Source of the DNA: JAICKM01 sp035693165
GTDB taxonomy: Bacteria > Chloroflexota > Chloroflexia > QHBQ01 > JAICKM01
Length of the DNA: 13,196 nt
Assembly (NCBI GenBank): GCA_035693165.1
Contig: DASSGZ010000540.1
Coordinates: 1 to 13,196 of the forward strand
Reading direction: 5' to 3'
Shown: positions 1 through 6,378 of the stretch, piece after piece
Position numbering within the stretch: position 1 is the stretch's first letter
Layout: the number at the start of each line of letters is the position of its first letter
Position numbers and translations under genes: made by a program
Notes under the pieces: generated by a model
The model's database searches: none
Told to the model about the DNA's origin: nothing
The model's input: the letters and a program-made list of their open reading frames with translations, nothing else

Positions 1-505
1 CGTCGCCGTTCAGCGTGGCCGCGTTCTGCACCCACTGCGCCGGGCGCGGGAAGGCCGAGACGGTGCCCTGGTGCGTCCAGAGGATGAGGCCCGGCTTCAA
101 CTGGCACAAATACATCTGGCCGGGGCGGACGATGGCCGCGCTGAGGCCGACGCGGATTTTGCGCGGCAGCCCGGCGGGCGGGTCGCTCGTGGCGAGGACT
201 TTGCGGTTGTACTGGATCAGCGTGCCGTTGGCCTTGTTGAGCGCGTTGGTCAGGCTGGTGGTGACGCTGGGGGAGGGGTCGGCGTAATACTCATGGGCCA
301 GGGTGGCCTGGGCCAGCGCGCACGCCTCGCCGCCGAGGGCCGGGTCGCCCGCCGGTTCGGTCACAAGATAGAGCGCGCCTTTGCGCACCTGGGTGGCGCC
401 GCCGGGTTCCGCGCTGACGATGCAATCGCCGGCTTCGTGGCGGATGCCTCCGATTAGCTGAAACTGGCTCACGGCCGGAGCGCCGGTCGACCGCAGTCGG
501 TTCAT
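1..505 (-). CDS. PP2C-like (PPM-type) protein, 5' part only, probably catalytically degenerate
   Basis: An uninterrupted frame of 168 codons starts at the ATG at 505-503 and runs off the left edge. A Shine-Dalgarno AGGAGA lies four bases before the ATG. The visible protein resembles a PP2C-like family I know from Chloroflexota: GGEACALAQATL (residues 58-69), then YYADPSPSVTTSL (73-85), LNKANGTLIQYN (89-100), a beta-rich stretch IRVGLSAAIVRPGQMYLCQLKPG (117-139) and FPRP (152-155). In active PP2C phosphatases the first metal-binding motif is DGHGG. Here the matching stretch reads EPAGDPALGGEA, so the usual metal ligands look absent and the protein may be a pseudophosphatase or a binding domain. 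There is no signal peptide or membrane segment in the visible part. The family call rests on remembered patterns, and the missing C-terminus could hold another domain. A consensus promoter lies just upstream. Confidence 0.6.
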   Translation of the reverse strand, partial: MNRLRSTGAPAVSQFQLIGGIRHEAGDCIVSAEPGGATQVRKGALYLVTEPAGDPALGGEACALAQATLAHEYYADPSPSVTTSLTNALNKANGTLIQYNRKVLATSDPPAGLPRKIRVGLSAAIVRPGQMYLCQLKPGLILWTHQGTVSAFPRPAQWVQNAATLNGD

Positions 506-549
506 GGTCTCTCCTGGCGGGCATAGGCAACGGGATGTGCTTTGCCCCC

Positions 550-578
550 ATTGTACGTCACCTGCTGATATATGTCAA
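550..578 (-). promoter_or_regulatory. Sigma70-type promoter of the PP2C-like gene
   Basis: On the minus strand TTGACA (578-573, a perfect -35) is followed by a 17-base spacer and TACAAT (555-550, five of six matches to the -10). Predicted transcription start is near 543, giving a leader of about 38 bases that includes the AGGAGA ribosome site. This is one of the best promoter matches in the window. Confidence 0.75.
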
Positions 579-649
579 CGAGTGTGGGGTATGTTCCTGG
601 GCGAAGATATATAGACGGTCCGCTGCATGGGTCCAGGCACCGGATTGGC

Positions 650-880
650 TCAGGCGAGCGGGTCCGCTCCGCTATTCCGCGGCCGCTTGAAGAATAGATT
701 GTACTGGTGCGCCGTCACGTTGGTCGTGCCCACCAGTTCCCAGCCCTGCTGCCCCAGGTCGTTCATGAACCCGGCCAGCGTGATGCGGTTGCCGTTGGGC
801 ACGGCTACATCGTCAACGAGCCAGGGATGCCAGACCCCTTCATAGCGGGCAGTCAGGAACAAGTAATCCCACTTCTGCAT
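650..880 (-). CDS. Small DUF4177-like protein
   Basis: This gene encodes 76 residues. The pattern fits the small DUF4177 family: an aromatic start QKWDYLFLTA (2-11), a helix-like middle ITLAGFMNDLGQQGWELVGT (32-51) with the hallmark L-G-x-x-G-W-E-L-V, and a terminal strand LFFKRP (61-66). DUF4177 proteins are short cytoplasmic alpha/beta proteins of unknown function that often end in FKRP. Here an extra 10-residue polar tail follows. AAAGGGG lies about nine bases before the ATG at 880-878 and supports this start. There is no signal peptide or membrane segment. The gene stands alone between two minus-strand promoters, so it is probably monocistronic. The function is unknown, and the family call rests on the motif pattern only. 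Confidence 0.75.
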   Translation of the reverse strand: MQKWDYLFLTARYEGVWHPWLVDDVAVPNGNRITLAGFMNDLGQQGWELVGTTNVTAHQYNLFFKRPRNSGADPLA

Positions 881-968
881 AGCGACGGACCCCTTTCATA
901 CCTGCGAATCTGCGCTGAGGACAAGCCGGCCCGCGAGGATCGCTACAACGCTTCCCTACATCGCCGCC

Positions 969-977
969 AGTATAACA
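969..977 (-). promoter_or_regulatory. Extended -10 promoter for the DUF4177-like gene
   Basis: Read on the minus strand, TGTTATACT (977-969) is an extended -10 (TG-N-TATACT). No recognisable -35 lies 17-18 bases upstream, which is tolerated in extended -10 promoters. Transcription would start near 962, about 80 bases before the ATG at 880. The distance and direction fit the DUF4177-like gene. It is a candidate only. Confidence 0.5.
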
Positions 978-1057
978 CATCAGGCTGCCGGGCGCCCGGC
1001 GCGCCCCGCCCCACGCCCATTATGGACGTTCCGCGGTTAATAGGGTCATTTGTGAGC

Positions 1058-1084
1058 TTGCATACTTGCGCGGCGAGCATGCAA
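1058..1084. repeat. Isolated imperfect hairpin in intergenic DNA
   Basis: TTGCAT (1058-1063) pairs with ATGCAA (1079-1084). Inside it, CTTGC (1065-1069) pairs with GCGAG (1073-1077) with one G-T wobble, around a GCG loop. One A-C mismatch separates the two stem parts. No T-run follows on either strand, so it does not look like a terminator. It could be a protein-binding palindrome or a small RNA element. Confidence 0.45.
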
Positions 1085-1237
1085 TGGTGTGAATTAAACC
1101 GATCTCCTTAGCCGCCTATCTTACCGGATTAATTGCGAAACGTTCATGAGGGGCTACCCCACCGCCTGGTTGCGTTGTCCCCGGTCTGGCGGGAAGGGAT
1201 TGCAACGGGGGACCGGGGTAGCTGTGTTATCATGGGA

Positions 1238-1351
1238 GGGGTATCCCGCGGGCGGAGACTGCCGGCCCAAGCGGCGCTTGCAATGCGCCGGGGGATTCCG
1301 TATAGTACACCGAAAACGGCAGGGTATCCCCGCCGGTGCGAGACTGCCGGC
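1238..1351. repeat. Imperfect direct repeat flanking the eno promoter
   Basis: Copy A (1238-1266) and copy B (1321-1351) share GGGTATCCC at one end and GAGACTGCCGGC at the other, with a G+C-rich variable centre of similar length. The left edges are 83 bp apart, close to eight helical turns, so the copies lie on about the same face of the DNA. Copy A is upstream of the -35 and copy B is just after the predicted transcription start. A weaker third match, GGGCTACCCC, begins at 1151. The arrangement fits a dimeric or looping regulator, or an old tandem duplication. Confidence 0.6.
1278..1306 (+). promoter_or_regulatory. Sigma70-type promoter of eno
   Basis: TTGCAA (1278-1283) is followed by a 17-base spacer and TATAGT (1301-1306, five of six -10 matches). 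Transcription would start near 1313, giving a leader of about 70 bases. That leader holds repeat copy B, a GCCGGC/GCCGGC hairpin (1346-1351 with 1359-1364) and the AGGAGG ribosome site at 1368-1373, four bases after the hairpin's last base. Confidence 0.65.
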
Positions 1352-1383
1352 ATGCTGCGCCGGCCACAGGAGGTTGGATAGCT

Positions 1384-2691
1384 ATGATTACGCGTGCTCC
1401 CATCCGCGAGGTAGTGGCTCGCGAGGTCCTCGACTCCCGCGGCAACCCGACCGTGGAGGTCGAACTGACCCTGGAGAACGGCGCGCAGGGCCGCGCCGTG
1501 GTGCCGTCGGGCGCGTCCACCGGCGCGCACGAAGCCGTCGAACTGCGCGACGGCGACAAGCGCCGCTATGGCGGCAAGGGCGTGTTGCAGGCGGTTAAGC
1601 ATGTCGAGGACGACATCAAGCCGAAGGTACTCGGCTTCAACGCGCTGGACCAGCTTGGCCTCGACGCCCTGTTGCTGGAACTGGACGGCACGCCGAACAA
1701 GGGCAAACTCGGTGCCAACGCGATCCTGGGCGTGTCGATGGCCGCGGCGCACGCGGCGGCGGCGGCGCTGGGCGTGCCGCTCTACCGCTACCTGGGCGGG
1801 GTCTCGGCGCGCACGCTGCCCGTGCCCATGTTCAACATCCTCAACGGCGGCAAGCACGCCGCCAATTCCACCGACTTCCAGGAGTTCATGGTCATGCCGG
1901 TGGGCGCGCCCAACTTCCGCGAGGGGCTGCGCTGGGGCGTCGAGGTCTACCAGGCACTCAAGAAGGTACTGGCGGGGCGCGGCTACAACACCGGCATAGG
2001 AGACGAGGGCGGCTATGCGCCGTCGCTGAAGTCGAACGAAGAGGCCATCGAGGTGATCCTGGCCGCCATCGAGCAGGCGGGCTACCGGCCCGGCCAGGAC
2101 CTGTTTATCGCGCTCGACCCGGCCATCACCGAGTTGTACAGCGACGGCAAGTACCACCTGCCGAAAGAGGGCCGCACCCTCAGCACCGACGAGATGATCG
2201 ACTTCTGGGCGGGCTGGGTTGCCAAGTACCCCATCATTTCGCTGGAAGACGGCCTGGCCGAAGACGACTGGGCCGGGTGGACCAAGCTGGTCGCCCGCCT
2301 GGGCGATAAGGTGCAACTGGTGGGCGACGATTTCCTGGTGACGAACCCGGAGCGCGTGCGCCGGGCAATCCAGGAACGCGCCGCCAACAGCCTGCTGACC
2401 AAGGTGAACCAGATCGGCAGCATGAGCGAGGCCATCGAGGCGGTCGAAACGGCCCAGCACGCGGGGTGGACGGCAGTGATCTCGCACCGCTCCGGCGAGA
2501 CCGAGGACGCCACTATTGCCGACCTGGCCGTGGCATTGAACTGCGGCCAGATCAAGACGGGCGCCCCGGCCCGCGGCGAGCGCACGGCGAAGTACAACCA
2601 GTTGCTGCGCATCGAGCAGGAACTGGGCGCGAACGCTGTCTATCCGGGCCGCGCGGCGTTCTATAATGTGCGGACCGGGCCGGGCGCGTAA
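1384..2691 (+). CDS. eno: Enolase (phosphopyruvate hydratase)
   Basis: Enolase (EC 4.2.1.11) interconverts 2-phosphoglycerate and phosphoenolpyruvate in the cytoplasm, in glycolysis and gluconeogenesis. The product is 435 residues, normal for bacterial enolases. All signatures are present: LDSRGNPTVEVE near the N-terminus, GGKHAANSTDFQEF with H158, GDEGGYAP with E208, magnesium ligands D245 (ALDPA), E288 (SLEDGL) and D315/D316 (VGDDFLVTN), catalytic K340 (LLTKVNQIG), and the signature SHRSGETEDATIADL followed by IKTGAPARGER. The frame stays open 48 bases upstream to an ATG at 1336, but the ATG at 1384 is chosen. It begins the conserved MITRAPIREVVAREV segment and has AGGAGG ten bases upstream. 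Promoter and direct repeats precede it, and a strong hairpin follows. The call is essentially certain. Confidence 0.98.
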   Translation: MITRAPIREVVAREVLDSRGNPTVEVELTLENGAQGRAVVPSGASTGAHEAVELRDGDKRRYGGKGVLQAVKHVEDDIKPKVLGFNALDQLGLDALLLELDGTPNKGKLGANAILGVSMAAAHAAAAALGVPLYRYLGGVSARTLPVPMFNILNGGKHAANSTDFQEFMVMPVGAPNFREGLRWGVEVYQALKKVLAGRGYNTGIGDEGGYAPSLKSNEEAIEVILAAIEQAGYRPGQDLFIALDPAITELYSDGKYHLPKEGRTLSTDEMIDFWAGWVAKYPIISLEDGLAEDDWAGWTKLVARLGDKVQLVGDDFLVTNPERVRRAIQERAANSLLTKVNQIGSMSEAIEAVETAQHAGWTAVISHRSGETEDATIADLAVALNCGQIKTGAPARGERTAKYNQLLRIEQELGANAVYPGRAAFYNVRTGPGA

Positions 2692-2734
2692 GGTCCGGCG
2701 CGCGGTATCGTTACAGCAGTTGGAGATCATCAGG

Positions 2735-2763
2735 GGAGCGGTGGGGTGGTCCCCCACCGCTCC
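2735..2763 (+). terminator. Hairpin terminator after eno (weak T-run)
   Basis: GGAGCGGTGGGG (2735-2746) pairs perfectly over 12 bp with CCCCACCGCTCC (2752-2763) around a five-base loop. It is followed by TCATTT, a poor T-run. It lies 43 bases after the eno stop and 25 bases before the kinase start. It probably reduces readthrough into the kinase gene, but the weak T-run leaves co-transcription possible. Confidence 0.6.
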
Positions 2764-2787
2764 TCATTTGCCGGGTGAGGTACGTGT

Positions 2788-4599
2788 GTGTTCGACCTGA
2801 AGGGCCGCCGCCTGGGGAAATATGAGATCGACCGGCCCATTGGCCGCGGCGGGATGGCGGTTGTCTATAAAGGGCACGACCCGGCCCTGAACCGCCCCGT
2901 GGCGATCAAGGTCATGGACCCGGCGGTGCAGGCCGAGCCGGGCGCCGTCGAGCGTTTTCGCCGCGAGGCGATTCTCGCCGCCAACCTGGAACATCCGCAT
3001 ATCATGCCGGTGTACGACGTGCGCGAGGACAACGGCCTCTGGTATCTCGCCATGCGCTATGTGCCCGGCGAGACCCTGCGCGACGTGCTGAACCGGGAAG
3101 GCGCGCTGCCCCCCGCGCGCATCGCCGCCATCCTCAAGCCGATTGCGTCTGCGCTGGACTACGCGCACAGCCACGGCGTGACCCACCGCGACATCAAGCC
3201 GGGCAACATCCTTGTCGAACCGAACGGTAACGTCGTGCTGACCGACTTCGGTATCGCGCGCTCCGGCGGCGACGTGCATCTCACGCGCGCGGGGCAAGTG
3301 CTGGGCACCGCCGACTACCTGGCTCCCGAGCAGGTGCGCGGCGACGAAGCGACGCCCGCCAGCGACCTCTATAGCCTGGGCGTGCTGCTCTACGAGATGC
3401 TGACCGGGCGCACGCCCTTCGAGGGCGAGACGCTGGCTGAGGTGCTTTACAAGCAGGTCCACGAGCCGCCGCCCCCGCTGCGCACCGTGCGCCCCGACCT
3501 GGCCGCGGCCTGGCAGCCGATCATCGACCGGGCCCTGAACAAGAACTCCGCCCTGCGCTACCCGACCGGGCGTGACCTGGTGCAAGCGGTGGAAGCGGCG
3601 AGCGGCGTCCAGAGCGCGCGCTTCGTGCCCGCGGGCCAGGCCGCGCCTGCCACCTCTACCCCTGGCACGGGCGAAAGCGCCGTGCCCGATCGGCGCGCGC
3701 CGGCGCCGGATCGCGGTCCCGCCGAGACGCGCAGGCCGGGCACCGGCGGCTGGGTCGCGCCGCCCACGGTGGCGCCCGCGCGCGGCGGGCCGCCGGGGCG
3801 CCTGCTGCTGGTGGGCGCCGGGCTGCTGGTGGTGCTGGGGCTGGCCGCCCTGATCGTGGCGCTGCGCCCGAACCCCCCACCTATCTTCGGCGGCCCCGCC
3901 TTTGCCGCCGCCGGGCCGGTCACTTACACCGGCGCCCGCCGCCAGGGCAATGGCGCCGATGTGCATGCCAACCGCGCCAACCGCGCGCCCACCATCGACG
4001 GGAAGCTGGACGACTGGCAGGGCGCGACCCGCTGGCCCGCCCAGTATCGCGTCACCGACCTGCCCGCCGCGAAAAACGCCGCCGACCTCAGCGCGAACTT
4101 CATGATCGGCTACGACACCAGCGGCTTCTATATCGGCGCTGTGATCACCGACGACGTACACGTGCAGAACAAGCTGACCCGCGGCTACCAGCTATGGAAG
4201 GGCGACGATATCGAGCTATGGTTTGATACCGACCTGCCCGGCGACTTTAAGGTCGATCCCGCTAACCAGGACGATGTCCAGATCGGCCTCTCGCCCGGCG
4301 ACTTTGCGCAGTTGGGGCCGGAGGCGTCGGTGTTCGTGCCCAAAGGGCCGGATGCCGGCGATCTCGGCATCCGGGTGGCCGCGGCACCGCGCGCGGACGG
4401 CCACGGCTACACGCTGGAGGCGGCCATCCCCTGGGCGGCCCTGCAGCACATGAAGCCGCAACCCGGCGGCGCGATCGGCTTCTGCGCCAGCGCCGGCGAT
4501 AACGACGTGCCCGGCACGGCCCAGCAGCAGCACATGGTCAGCACCTGCAGCCGCATGAAGTGGAATGTGCCGACGACGTTCGGCATGTTGTTCTGGTAG
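2788..4599 (+). CDS. Transmembrane Ser/Thr protein kinase with extracellular CBM9-like domain
   Basis: This is a 603-residue PknB-type (Hanks) kinase. The cytoplasmic domain (about 12-270) is complete: glycine loop GRGGMAVVY (19-27), ATP lysine K41 in AIK, its partner E60, catalytic loop HRDIKPGN with D135, DFG at 153-155, and GTADYLAPEQ in the activation segment. A Pro/Arg/Ala-rich linker (about 275-338) leads to one membrane helix (about 339-360), so residues 361-603 lie outside. The outer part starts its fold near DGKLDDW (404-410), has LWKGDDIELWFDTDL and ends MLFW. This resembles family 9 carbohydrate-binding modules (CBM9), not the PASTA repeats of classic PknB. C566 and C587 could form a disulfide. 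The start is GTG, with GTGAGG seven bases upstream. I infer it senses a sugar or wall fragment; the ligand is unknown. Confidence 0.9.
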   Translation: MFDLKGRRLGKYEIDRPIGRGGMAVVYKGHDPALNRPVAIKVMDPAVQAEPGAVERFRREAILAANLEHPHIMPVYDVREDNGLWYLAMRYVPGETLRDVLNREGALPPARIAAILKPIASALDYAHSHGVTHRDIKPGNILVEPNGNVVLTDFGIARSGGDVHLTRAGQVLGTADYLAPEQVRGDEATPASDLYSLGVLLYEMLTGRTPFEGETLAEVLYKQVHEPPPPLRTVRPDLAAAWQPIIDRALNKNSALRYPTGRDLVQAVEAASGVQSARFVPAGQAAPATSTPGTGESAVPDRRAPAPDRGPAETRRPGTGGWVAPPTVAPARGGPPGRLLLVGAGLLVVLGLAALIVALRPNPPPIFGGPAFAAAGPVTYTGARRQGNGADVHANRANRAPTIDGKLDDWQGATRWPAQYRVTDLPAAKNAADLSANFMIGYDTSGFYIGAVITDDVHVQNKLTRGYQLWKGDDIELWFDTDLPGDFKVDPANQDDVQIGLSPGDFAQLGPEASVFVPKGPDAGDLGIRVAAAPRADGHGYTLEAAIPWAALQHMKPQPGGAIGFCASAGDNDVPGTAQQQHMVSTCSRMKWNVPTTFGMLFW

Positions 4600-4602
4600 C
4601 CG

Positions 4603-5040
4603 CTACATGTTTTGCGCCGCATGGCGCGCGGCATGCTCGATGTGCATGCAATGGTCCATGACCACGTTCAGGCCCGCGTCGTGGGCGTGTTGCGCCGCGA
4701 CCTCGTTGATGATGCCGAGTTGCATCCAGACGGTGGGCGCGCCCACCGCGATCGCGTCTTCCACGACCCCCGGCACCGCCGCGGCGCGGCGGAAGATATC
4801 CACCACGTCCACCGGTTCGGGCACGTCGCGCAAGGATGGGTAGGCGCGCTCGCCCAGCACCTCCTGCTCCGTGGGGTTTACCGGGATGATGTGGTAGCCC
4901 TGACCTTGCAGGTACGCGGCGACCTCGTAGCTCGGACTCTGCAGGTCGCTGGAGAGGCCCACCACGGCGATGATCTTGCCGGCCAGCGCCTGCTCGATGG
5001 CCTGCGGGCTGTTGATCGGTAATGCCTGCCGCTGATTCAT
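4603..5040 (-). CDS. CoA-binding protein, YccU-like (CoA_binding_2 family)
   Basis: This gene encodes 145 residues with one Rossmann-like CoA-binding fold, related to the CoA-binding part of succinyl-CoA synthetase alpha subunits. Visible landmarks are IAVVGLSSDLQSPSYEVAAYL (24-44), GYHIIPVNPTEQEVLGERAYPSL (48-70), PVDVVDIFRR (76-85) and the end pattern VWMQLGI...VVMDHCMHIEH (104-136). These match the stand-alone YccU type, whose biological role is not established. The frame extends upstream to an ATG at 5106. The ATG at 5040 is preferred because AAGGAG lies about eight bases before it and the extra 22 residues look like non-coding sequence. It converges on the kinase gene with only three bases between the stops. 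No clear promoter was found, and it might be read from kbl, which is upstream on the same strand. Confidence 0.9.
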   Translation of the reverse strand: MNQRQALPINSPQAIEQALAGKIIAVVGLSSDLQSPSYEVAAYLQGQGYHIIPVNPTEQEVLGERAYPSLRDVPEPVDVVDIFRRAAAVPGVVEDAIAVGAPTVWMQLGIINEVAAQHAHDAGLNVVMDHCMHIEHAARHAAQNM

Positions 5041-5111
5041 AATTACGGCTCCTTTCTCGCCTTCCAGAGCAAGCCGGGTGCCGCGTGGCGTACCAGGCAT
5101 GGACACAACAC

Positions 5112-5141
5112 GGCCCGCTCCCCCAGCGCGGGAAGCGGGCC
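5112..5141 (-). terminator. Hairpin downstream of kbl, possible terminator
   Basis: GGCCCGCT (5112-5119) pairs with AGCGGGCC (5134-5141), and CCC/GGG pairs continue inside around a small bulge. Read in the minus direction, the hairpin starts 26 bases after the kbl stop and is followed by GTGTTGTGTCC, which has several T but no clean run. It may end the tdh-kbl transcript or leave some readthrough into the CoA-binding gene 72 bases further on. Confidence 0.5.
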
Positions 5142-5166
5142 GGTCGGTGTGCGGCGGGCCGGGGCG

Positions 5167-6348
5167 CTAGATCAGCGCGAGTTCGCGGCCCACCTGCTCG
5201 AAGGCGGCCAGGGCCGCGTCGAGGTTGGCGCGGGTGTGGGTCGCGGTGACGATAGTGCGCACGCGCGACCTGGCGTCGGGCACGGTGGGGAAGCCGATGC
5301 CCTGGGCGAAGACGCCTAGCTCGAACAGCCGGTCGCTCAGGCGCATGGCTTTCTCGGCGCTGCCCGCGATGACCGGGGTGATCGGCGTTTCGCTGTGGCC
5401 GGTGTCGAAGCCCAGCCGGTTGAGGCCCGCCTTGAAATAGCGCGCGTTGTCCCAGAGCCGCTCGATCAGTTCCGGCTCGCGCTCCATGATGTCGATAGCG
5501 GCGATGCAGGTGGCGACGACACTCGGCGGGTGCGAGGTGCTGAAGAGCACCGGGCGGGCGCGGTGGATCAGGAAGTCGCGCAGTTCTTGCACCCCGGCGA
5601 CATAGCCGCCCAGAGCGCCCATGGCCTTGGAGAGCGTGCCCACCTGGATGTCCACCCGCCCGTCGAGGCCGAAGTGGTTCACGCTGCCGCGCCCGTTCTG
5701 GCCCAGCACGCCGCTGGAGTGGGCGTCGTCCACAAAGGTCGCGGCGCCGTAGCGCTCGGCCAGTTCCACGATCGCGGGCAGCTTGCAGATATCGCCGTCC
5801 ATGCTGAACACGCCGTCGGTGATGATCAGGCGCGTGCGCTTGCCCTGGGCGGCCTTGAGTTGCTCTTCCAGGTGGTTCATGTCGCTGTGGCGGTAGATGT
5901 AGCGCTGCGCCTTCGACAGGCGGATGCCGTCGATAATAGAAGCGTGGTTCAGTTCGTCGCTGATGATGGCGTCGCCGTCTTCCATTAACGCGGCGATAGT
6001 GCCGGTGTTGGCCGTGAAACCCGACTGGAAGGTAAGCGTGGCCTCGGTGTGCTTGAACTTGGCGAGGCGCTCTTCCAGTTCCTGGTGGATGTCCATCGTG
6101 CCGATGATCGTGCGCACCGCGCCGCTGCCGACGCCCAGCTTCTGGATCGCTTCCTCGGCTTTCCGGCGCAGGTAGGGGTGGGTATCCAGGCCCAGGTAAT
6201 TGTTCGAGGAGAGGTTGATGACCTCTTTGCCGTCGATGACGCAGACGGCCTTTTGCTCGCCGGAGACGACGCGCAACGGGCGGTAGAGATGCTTCTCGCG
6301 CAGGCTGTCGAGTTCCCCGCTCAGGCGGGTGCGTAGTGTATCTTGCAT
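5167..6348 (-). CDS. kbl: 2-amino-3-ketobutyrate CoA ligase (glycine C-acetyltransferase)
   Basis: Kbl (EC 2.3.1.29) is a PLP enzyme that cleaves 2-amino-3-oxobutyrate with CoA into glycine and acetyl-CoA, completing threonine breakdown started by Tdh. The product is 393 residues, a usual length for alpha-oxoamine synthases. The substrate and PLP motifs are intact: NLSSNNYLGL (45-54), GVGSGAVRTIIGT (72-84), DELNHASIIDG with H135 (131-141), TDGVFSMDGD (177-186), FVDDAHSSGVLG (205-216) and the PLP lysine K241 in TLSKAMGALGGY. By sequence alone the family also includes BioF and serine palmitoyltransferase. The Kbl call rests on the adjacent tdh, 30 bases upstream in the same operon, and on similarity to Thermus-type Kbl. 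AAGGAG lies about eight bases before the ATG. Confidence 0.95.
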   Translation of the reverse strand: MQDTLRTRLSGELDSLREKHLYRPLRVVSGEQKAVCVIDGKEVINLSSNNYLGLDTHPYLRRKAEEAIQKLGVGSGAVRTIIGTMDIHQELEERLAKFKHTEATLTFQSGFTANTGTIAALMEDGDAIISDELNHASIIDGIRLSKAQRYIYRHSDMNHLEEQLKAAQGKRTRLIITDGVFSMDGDICKLPAIVELAERYGAATFVDDAHSSGVLGQNGRGSVNHFGLDGRVDIQVGTLSKAMGALGGYVAGVQELRDFLIHRARPVLFSTSHPPSVVATCIAAIDIMEREPELIERLWDNARYFKAGLNRLGFDTGHSETPITPVIAGSAEKAMRLSDRLFELGVFAQGIGFPTVPDARSRVRTIVTATHTRANLDAALAAFEQVGRELALI

Positions 6349-6378
6349 GGCTGATGCTCCTTATGGCGCCGGGCCGGC

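Larger units (their letters stand above)
881..1383. other. Gene-free intergenic region between divergent DUF4177-like gene and eno
   Basis: About 500 bases separate the two divergent starts, and I see no convincing gene in either strand. Short open frames here lack ribosome sites and conserved motifs. It holds the extended -10 promoter at 969-977, an isolated hairpin at 1058-1084, a possible pair of alternative stems at 1153-1222, and the enolase promoter with its flanking direct repeats at 1238-1351. The part from 1021 to 1140 is visibly more AT-rich than the surrounding genes. I found no tRNA fold. Confidence 0.7.

Noticed and set aside
881..1140. Possible tRNA or known riboswitch in the intergenic region
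   Set aside because: No cloverleaf with a TTCGANNC arm was found on either strand and no riboswitch core that I know is present.
1336..1383. Earlier ATG of eno adding 16 residues
   Set aside because: The extra residues do not resemble enolase and overlap the leader hairpin and AGGAGG. The ATG at 1384 has proper spacing and begins the conserved N-terminus.
1144..2757. A 537-codon open frame on the minus strand opposite eno
   Set aside because: It lies entirely antisense to a certain enolase gene, has low-complexity Arg/Ala/Val-rich content with no known motif, and is the usual shadow of a GC-rich gene.
2764..4161. A 465-codon minus-strand open frame opposite the kinase
   Set aside because: Antisense to a clear kinase gene, extremely Arg/Gly/Ala/His-rich, with no domain pattern. 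A composition shadow.
5167..6348. BioF (7-keto-8-aminopelargonate synthase) as the identity of the kbl product
   Set aside because: No biotin genes are nearby, and tdh precedes it in the same operon, so Kbl is the better reading, although some family members have broad activity.
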